DNA from: DATLMR01 sp035537555
Lineage (GTDB): Bacteria > Acidobacteriota > Blastocatellia > UBA7656
Length of the DNA stretch: 9,564 bases
Assembly: GCA_035537555.1 (NCBI GenBank)
Contig: DATLMR010000169.1
Span: 1-9,564 of the forward strand
Direction: 5' to 3'
Both the position numbers and the translations under genes were made by a program. The notes under the pieces were generated by a model. It was not told where the DNA came from. It searched no databases and worked only from the letters and a program-made list of their open reading frames with translations. Numbering within the stretch: position 1 is the first letter of the stretch; every line of letters starts with the position of its first letter. Positions 6,648 through 9,564 of this stretch are shown here, in pieces.

Positions 6648-7115
6648 TCAGTCCGCCCTGTGCTCCGCGTCCGCCGTCTCAAGCGTACGCGTGGTATGCT
6701 CGGTGACGCTCAAGGGCGGCCCGGGCAGCGCGCGCGCCTTCGTCTCATCAATCGCCCTGGTTGAGAGTACCTTCCGTCGAGCTACGTTTTCGGCTTTATT
6801 AGAGCCCGCCTTCGAACGCAACAACATCCAGATGAAGACGCTATCGACTCCCATGAAGATGAAGAAGCTCAGGCCCGTAAAGAATAAGATCGGTCCGTCA
6901 TTGAGGTGGAGCACTTCCTTCATCACGGCCATCAGGCCGATGACGGCTCCGAGGCCGATGATCGTAACCGACGCGAGAGCCCAGACGAGAGATTGCAGGG
7001 ATGTCTCCGACAGCCTTGCATCGGCACTCAGGCGCTTCGCGCTCAATTCCGTCCCGCAATGATTGCAGTAGCTCAGGCCCGGCTTCACCGCCGCGCCGCA
7101 GGATGAACAGTACAT
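6648..7115 (-). CDS. Zinc-ribbon protein with two transmembrane helices, function unknown
   Basis: The 155-aa product starts MYCSSCG. Two CxxC pairs (C3, C6, C17, C20) form a zinc_ribbon_2-type knuckle. Two hydrophobic helices follow at about 43-65 (LVWALASVTIIGLGAVIGLM) and 75-99 (PILFFTGLSFFIFMGVDSVF), then a basic, probably disordered tail with SVTEHTTRTLE (136-146). I recall that tail motif recurring in acidobacterial zinc-ribbon proteins, so the C-terminus seems complete. ATG at 7115 is preferred over the upstream in-frame ATG at 7169 because AGAGGTGAT lies just before it and translation then begins at the ribbon. It is transcribed convergently towards the RND operon and stands alone. 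A role in membrane-associated sensing or assembly is possible, but nothing here defines it. Confidence 0.85.
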   Translation of the reverse strand: MYCSSCGAAVKPGLSYCNHCGTELSAKRLSADARLSETSLQSLVWALASVTIIGLGAVIGLMAVMKEVLHLNDGPILFFTGLSFFIFMGVDSVFIWMLLRSKAGSNKAENVARRKVLSTRAIDETKARALPGPPLSVTEHTTRTLETADAEHRAD

Positions 7116-7121
7116 ATCTTT

Positions 7122-7140
7122 ATCACCTCTTCGCGGTGAT
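7122..7140 (-). promoter_or_regulatory. Inverted repeat covering the Shine-Dalgarno sequence and start site of the zinc-ribbon gene
   Basis: On the minus strand ATCACC-GCGAAGA-GGTGAT forms a 6-bp stem whose right arm is part of the AGAGGTGAT ribosome binding site. The predicted transcription start (about 7134) falls inside it, so it is better read as a DNA operator than an mRNA hairpin. Function is inferred. Confidence 0.35.
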
Positions 7141-7169
7141 ACGATACGGGGGACCGTGAAGTTTGGCAA
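7141..7169 (-). promoter_or_regulatory. Sigma-70-type promoter candidate for the zinc-ribbon gene
   Basis: On the minus strand TTGCCA (7169-7164, 5/6 to TTGACA) and TATCGT (7146-7141, 4/6 to TATAAT) are 17 bases apart. The start would be near 7134, giving a short leader of about 18 bases to ATG at 7115. No other good promoter is seen between this gene and the upstream ORF. Confidence 0.5.
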
Positions 7170-7337
7170 CGTTACGCACGGCGCAGGCCTTGATAAGTAG
7201 GCACGCTCAAAGCTACCGTCACCTCAAGGGCTTATAATCCGCGAGAGTAGGATAGGTCCGCCCGCGATCCCGGGTCTGCTGCCACGGAATTATATGCACG
7301 GGGATTACGGGCCTGGCGTTGCGAAAACGGCGATCAA

Positions 7338-7655
7338 CTACGATCGAGCCTTCTGATGTTCGTCCTCGATCAGGAACTCTATTGCCTGGAGCGCGCCGCT
7401 CACGGTACAGGTATGGTCGACGCACTGCCACTTGCAGTCCATTCTTCCTACCCATATTCCGGAACCGGGGTCGATCGCGATAGATCGATCGTTCATCTCA
7501 AGGACCATGCACGGCTGCTCGACCACCTGAAGAAAGCCGGGCTCAACCGTTATGCCCCTTTGTTTGAGCATCCTCTGAATATGATTGATGGCTTGCTTCT
7601 GAGTCATAAAAATACCGGGCGCGGGACCTTGACCTCCCCAGGTTAAGATATTCAT
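7338..7655 (-). CDS. Hypothetical protein, 105 aa, cysteine-containing
   Basis: I do not recognise this protein. Codon choice on the minus strand looks coding. It has a helical start (MTQKQAINHIQRMLKQRG, 17-34), a beta-rich middle (VVEQPCMVLE, RSIAIDPGSGIWV, 44-69), a Cys/His cluster C74-x3-C78-x2-H81-x-C83 that could bind metal or form disulfides, and a final helix ALQAIEFLIEDE (88-99). No signal peptide or TM segment is seen. Three starts are possible: TTG at 7670, which overlaps the stop of the small ORF upstream; ATG at 7655, chosen because AAAGGG lies 6 bases before it; and ATG at 7607, after a hairpin with a U-run and no clear ribosome binding site. If 7607 is right the protein has 89 aa. 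A 222-bp gap without a gene separates it from the zinc-ribbon gene, holding that gene's promoter. Confidence 0.6.
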   Translation of the reverse strand: MNILTWGGQGPAPGIFMTQKQAINHIQRMLKQRGITVEPGFLQVVEQPCMVLEMNDRSIAIDPGSGIWVGRMDCKWQCVDHTCTVSGALQAIEFLIEDEHQKARS

Positions 7656-7664
7656 CCCGCGCCC
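7612..7664 (-). terminator. Strong two-part hairpin followed by a T-run on the minus strand
   Basis: The outer arms GGGCGCGGGA (7617-7626) and TCCCGCGCCC (7655-7664) are perfectly complementary over 10 bp. Between them CTTGACCT (7628-7635) and AGGTTAAG (7640-7647) pair with one mismatch around a four-base loop. On the minus strand the outer stem is followed by GGTATTTTT, as in an intrinsic terminator. It overlaps the ATG at 7655, so it could end a leader transcript, attenuate the 105-aa gene, or mask that start. Either it is a terminator and the next gene starts at 7607, or it is a translational hairpin. Confidence 0.55.
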
Positions 7665-7666
7665 TT

Positions 7667-7789
7667 TCAAGCCGCAACCAGTTGTGGAAATTCCCGAAGC
7701 CAGGCCGCCTTGAATCCATCGAGTTTAATTGCTGACTCGGCAACCCTCTTGAACTTCTTCCGGCCTGCGGGACACTCCGCGCAAAGCAT
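7667..7789 (-). CDS. Possible small protein, 40 aa, unrecognised
   Basis: The frame reads MLCAECPAGRKKFKRVAESA and ends FPQLVAA: a CxxC near the start, a basic patch and an amphipathic helix (about 14-34). CAGGAG lies about 9 bases before the ATG at 7789, a good ribosome binding site. The same frame is open further up to an ATG at 7921, giving 84 aa, but no ribosome binding site precedes that start. The stop TGA overlaps a TTG (7670) of the next ORF, which suggests possible translational coupling. Start codon and ribosome binding site lie inside a strong hairpin. Coding is plausible from codon use but unproven; the region may instead be a structured leader RNA. Confidence 0.35.
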   Translation of the reverse strand: MLCAECPAGRKKFKRVAESAIKLDGFKAAWLREFPQLVAA

Positions 7790-7818
7790 TACCCGCGCAC
7801 TCCTGTGCGCGAGTAATG
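7787..7818 (-). promoter_or_regulatory. 14-bp hairpin enclosing the start of the 40-aa ORF
   Basis: CATTACCCGCGCAC (7787-7800) and GTGCGCGAGTAATG (7805-7818) pair with a single mismatch around a 4-base loop. On the minus strand the loop is AGGA, the core of the ribosome binding site, and the ATG at 7789 is paired with CAT at the far arm. This is the layout of a translational switch, though it could be an unrelated palindrome. Confidence 0.5.
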
Positions 7819-7895
7819 TCTCCGCCCCTAGATAGAGAGCACATGCGCGCTTCCCTATTGAGAGAACCTTACTCCTGTGATACAAACAAGAGCCG

Positions 7896-7932
7896 TGCGG
7901 GACTGACGCAGTGGCAAGCATTCAGTCCCGCA
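7896..7932. repeat. Perfect 11-bp inverted repeat in the minus-strand leader
   Basis: TGCGGGACTGA (7896-7906) and TCAGTCCCGCA (7922-7932) are exactly complementary with a 15-base loop. The element lies just downstream of the predicted minus-strand start at about 7966, so it would be near the 5' end of that transcript. It covers the ATG at 7921, which argues against that start for the small ORF. Confidence 0.55.
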
Positions 7933-7948
7933 TTAGCGCAGCAATCAT

Positions 7949-7966
7949 TCCCGCTTAACCGGGAAC
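7949..7966. repeat. Near-perfect 18-bp palindrome next to the minus-strand start site
   Basis: TTCCCGCTTAACCGGGAA differs from its own reverse complement only at the symmetric pair of positions 7 and 12. It lies at the predicted +1 region of the minus-strand promoter and could be an operator or a leader hairpin. Confidence 0.4.
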
Positions 7967-7972
7967 GGCGAG

Positions 7973-8002
7973 ATAGTAGACCATTCCATTAAGGAATGTC
8001 AA
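7973..8002 (-). promoter_or_regulatory. Sigma-70-type promoter candidate driving the minus-strand unit
   Basis: On the minus strand a perfect TTGACA (8002-7997) is followed after 18 bases by TACTAT (7978-7973, 4/6 to TATAAT). Transcription would start near 7966 and run through the hairpin-rich leader to the 40-aa and 105-aa ORFs. It is divergent from the XRE gene. Confidence 0.55.
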
Positions 8003-8007
8003 CTACT
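7975..8007. promoter_or_regulatory. Inverted repeat inside the divergent promoter, candidate XRE operator
   Basis: CATTCC-ATTAA-GGAATG (7982-7998) lies almost exactly in the spacer between the -35 and -10 of the minus-strand promoter. AGTAG (7975-7979) and CTACT (8003-8007) extend the symmetry imperfectly. A repressor bound here would block that promoter. The nearest candidate is the XRE regulator whose gene starts 30 bases away; this link is inference. Confidence 0.45.
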
Positions 8008-8036
8008 TTCTGCCGCTTCCCACCCCAGGGAGGCGA

Positions 8037-8420
8037 ATGGAAGAATTGATAAAGCTGATACAGCTGGTCATGAAGGAGAAAGGGCTATCGGTTCTGCAGA
8101 TTCAAAAGCGAAGCGACGGGAAGATCAAGGACTCATTTATTTTCGATATTCTCAAGGGTAAGACAAAGACGTTGAGCGTCGAGAAGGTGCACGCTCTGGC
8201 CGAGGGTCTCGGGGTCGACAGTGTCGACGTATTCAAGGCGGCCAGCGGCGAGGCAGTGAACTTTATCCACACTGAGCCCTGGCCCCCGAAGAAGCTTCTT
8301 AAAGTCATGGAGCAGGTCGTAGACAATCCGCAGCTTACGAAGATCATGCAGGAGTTATCAAAAATGAAGCCTTCCAGGATAAGAGCGATTCTAAAGATCG
8401 TCGAATCGGAAAAAGAGTGA
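8037..8420 (+). CDS. XRE-family helix-turn-helix regulator, 127 aa
   Basis: The N-terminal 70 residues fit a lambda-repressor-type (XRE/Cro) HTH: helix EELIKLIQLVMKEKGLSV, helix QIQKRSDGKIKDSFIFDILKG (21-41), then KTLSVEKVHALAEGLGVDSVDVFKAASG (44-71), in which ...SVEKVHALAEGLGV is the typical fourth helix. The recognition region is more divergent than in many family members. The C-terminal part (78-127) begins TEPWPP and continues as helices (LLKVMEQVVDNPQLTKIMQEL, RIRAILKIVESE), probably for dimerisation. AGGGAGG (8027-8033) precedes ATG by only 3 bases, a tight spacing. It is divergent from the hairpin-rich minus-strand unit and 27 bases from the convergent end of the next gene. Autoregulation through the repeat at 7975-8007 is likely but inferred. 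No prophage genes accompany it. Confidence 0.85.
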   Translation: MEELIKLIQLVMKEKGLSVLQIQKRSDGKIKDSFIFDILKGKTKTLSVEKVHALAEGLGVDSVDVFKAASGEAVNFIHTEPWPPKKLLKVMEQVVDNPQLTKIMQELSKMKPSRIRAILKIVESEKE

Positions 8421-8447
8421 TCTCTAGCTTAGCCCGGCGGTCCCTTC

Positions 8448-8918
8448 TCACTGCTTCTCGAGGACGATGGTATCTTTCCTGGTTCCGGTAGCGAACAACT
8501 CCTCCAGGTTTATGGTCATGGTCTTGCCGTCTTCAGAAATCATGATCTTACGCCGGTAGCTGTACCCCTGGTCCGTCTTCAGCTCGAACAACAGGGAGTC
8601 CCCTTCCCACCGGGCCGTGATCTTTACTTCTCCGCTCTCGACCTTATTCACCTGTTCTTTCCCATCGAGGGTGTAATTGAACTTGACGACCCTCTCTCCC
8701 TCGGGCCCGACGATCCTGAGCGATTCTTTCACGGCCGTCCCTTGCTGGTCTAAATCGATGGTTAAAGCCTGCGGCGCGCCCAGCTCGAACTTGCTTTTGG
8801 CGGGGTTCATTTTCCACGTCCCGCCGATGTTCTGCCTCTGTTGAGCCCGGGCTGCCGGCGCAGGCAGCGCCGCGAGCAGAAGCATAAACGAAAGAGTCTT
8901 TATCGCCTGATATTTCAC
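8448..8918 (-). CDS. Secreted beta-rich protein of unknown function (GTWKxNPAKS type)
   Basis: The GTG at 8918 is taken as start because GGGAGG lies 5 bases upstream and translation then opens with a signal peptide (VKYQAIKTLSFMLLLAALPA to ARA), cleaved after about residue 25. In-frame ATGs further upstream run into the neighbouring gene and lack such support. The mature 131 residues carry GTWKMNPAKSKF at 33-44, then alternating strands (VKESLRIVG, VVKFNYTLDG, VKITARWEGDSLLFELKT, YSYRRKIMISEDGKTMTINLEEL), suggesting a lipocalin-like or beta-sandwich fold. I recall the GTWKxNPAKS opening in many secreted acidobacterial proteins, none with known function. No lipobox or TM segment. It lies 49 bases behind the GNAT gene and is likely co-transcribed with it. 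Confidence 0.8.
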   Translation of the reverse strand: MKYQAIKTLSFMLLLAALPAPAARAQQRQNIGGTWKMNPAKSKFELGAPQALTIDLDQQGTAVKESLRIVGPEGERVVKFNYTLDGKEQVNKVESGEVKITARWEGDSLLFELKTDQGYSYRRKIMISEDGKTMTINLEELFATGTRKDTIVLEKQ

Positions 8919-8967
8919 CCTTACCTCCCGCCAGCAGCCGGCCGGGGCCGAGCGCGCCGGATCGTTA

Positions 8968-9519
8968 CTATGTTTTCTCCTGGAGCCATTCACTCGCGAG
9001 CATTCCATAGAGTATGTGATCGACAAAATGATCCTTTCTCCACCTCGCCTGCCGGATCACTCCCTCCTGCTTGAACATAAGCCGTTCGGGAATTCGACGA
9101 CTCCTTTGATTCTCTTCGGTACACCTTATCTCGACGCGGTTGAGCTTCAGCTCTTTAAACGCGTAATCGATCATCGCTCTACAGGCTCCGGTCATGAGCC
9201 CGCGACCTTGAAAAGACGCCCCCAGCCAGTAGCCGATCTCCGTGGACCTGTGGGCCCAGTCGATATAGCTGAGCCTGATGTCTCCGGCCAGAGCGCCTTT
9301 AAACCAGATGCCCGCCTCAAGCCCGTTGCCGGCGGCGAACCTGTCGAGTGACGCCTTGATGTGCCGCTCGGCGTCCTCCGGCGAGTAGTCGTCTCTGAGC
9401 CAGAACATCCACTCGCCGATGTGCGACATGTTCGAGGAGATCAAGTCGAAGAATTGCCGCGCGTCGCGAGGCTCGAGCAATCTCAGATAAGTCTCGTCAT
9501 CTATTTTATAGTCGAACAC
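8968..9519 (-). CDS. GNAT-family N-acetyltransferase, RimJ/RimL type
   Basis: This 183-aa protein has the length and motifs of RimJ/RimL-type acetyltransferases, which move an acetyl group from acetyl-CoA to an N-terminal amine or a small-molecule amine. The start is LRLLEPRDARQFFDLI (12-27). Strand EIGYWLGASFQGRGLMTGAC (94-113) includes the pyrophosphate-binding Q-G-R-G-L-M-T motif, followed by helix AMIDYAFKEL and strand NRVEIRC (127-133). The ENQRSRRIPERLMFKQEGV block (136-154) is the usual N-x-x-S region and second CoA contact, with Met148 where Gly is common. DHFVDHILYGMLASEW (163-178) closes the fold. GTG at 9519 is the start, with GGAG about 6 bases before it. No signal peptide, so cytosolic. 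The ribosomal or detoxifying substrate cannot be told from sequence. Confidence 0.92.
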   Translation of the reverse strand: MFDYKIDDETYLRLLEPRDARQFFDLISSNMSHIGEWMFWLRDDYSPEDAERHIKASLDRFAAGNGLEAGIWFKGALAGDIRLSYIDWAHRSTEIGYWLGASFQGRGLMTGACRAMIDYAFKELKLNRVEIRCTEENQRSRRIPERLMFKQEGVIRQARWRKDHFVDHILYGMLASEWLQEKT

Positions 9520-9549
9520 GCTTTCTCCCGGTCGCGAAGGTGCCTCATC

Positions 9550-9563
9550 ATATTAAGATATTA
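9550..9563 (-). promoter_or_regulatory. AT-rich -10-like elements ahead of the GNAT gene
   Basis: On the minus strand TAATAT occurs twice (9563-9558 and 9555-9550) about 35 bases before the GTG start, each close to the -10 consensus. The -35 would lie outside the window, so the promoter cannot be confirmed. Confidence 0.25.
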
Positions 9564-9564
9564 A

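Noticed and set aside
7468..7492. Cluster of GATCGATC-type palindromes
   Set aside because: These fall on Asp-Arg-Ser-Ile-Ala-Ile-Asp codons of the 105-aa ORF, and CGATCG is self-complementary by itself; no further structure.
7356..7646. 96-codon plus-strand frame opposite the 105-aa hypothetical gene
   Set aside because: The minus-strand frame has more protein-like composition and codon choice; the plus frame has no clear ribosome binding site.
7896..7932. Inverted repeats as ends of an insertion sequence
   Set aside because: No transposase frame, no target duplication and arms of different sequence from the other repeats nearby.
8919..9026. N-terminal extension of the secreted protein to an ATG at 9026
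   Set aside because: It overlaps the GNAT gene's 3' end and would bury the signal peptide; GTG at 8918 has GGGAGG in place.

Overview
The window looks like chromosomal DNA of a GC-rich Gram-negative bacterium. My best guess is Acidobacteriota, possibly Blastocatellia. This rests on remembered family resemblance and has not been tested by search: the FhlA-type regulator, the zinc-ribbon membrane protein with a VTEHTTRTL tail, the small XRE regulator with a PWP motif, and the secreted GTWKxNPAKS protein all resemble families I associate with that phylum. There are no rRNA, tRNA or CRISPR features and no insertion sequence.

Left part (1-6377, all on +): the C-terminal part of a sigma-54 enhancer-binding regulator (GAF, AAA+, Fis HTH) is followed by a 190-bp control region. 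That region holds a perfect 18-bp palindrome (1230-1247), an IHF-like site and a correctly spaced -24/-12 sigma-54 promoter (1342-1357). Downstream come a small STAS-domain protein, an RND efflux periplasmic adaptor with a lipoprotein-type signal, and a complete HAE1-type RND pump. Small hairpins lie in both gaps between these genes. The simplest reading is a self-contained sigma-54-controlled efflux operon, with the regulator acting on the promoter next to its own gene. No outer-membrane channel gene is present in the window. Just behind the pump is a decayed piece of an MFS (DHA2/EmrB-like) drug transporter.

Middle part (6648-8007, mainly on -): a two-TM zinc-ribbon protein with a clear start and promoter candidate. 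Upstream of it lies a 105-aa unrecognised ORF preceded by a region unusually rich in inverted repeats. That region carries a good candidate minus-strand promoter (7973-8002) and a possible 40-aa ORF whose start codon and Shine-Dalgarno sequence sit inside a strong hairpin.

Right part (8037-9519): a 127-aa XRE-family regulator on +, transcribed divergently from the hairpin-rich unit, with an inverted repeat inside the divergent promoter that may be its operator. It converges on a two-gene minus-strand unit: a RimJ/RimL-type GNAT acetyltransferase followed by a secreted 156-aa beta-rich protein.

The points most worth following are the complete sigma-54 circuit driving a STAS-RND operon, the MFS relic behind the RND pump, and the structured region at 7617-8007.
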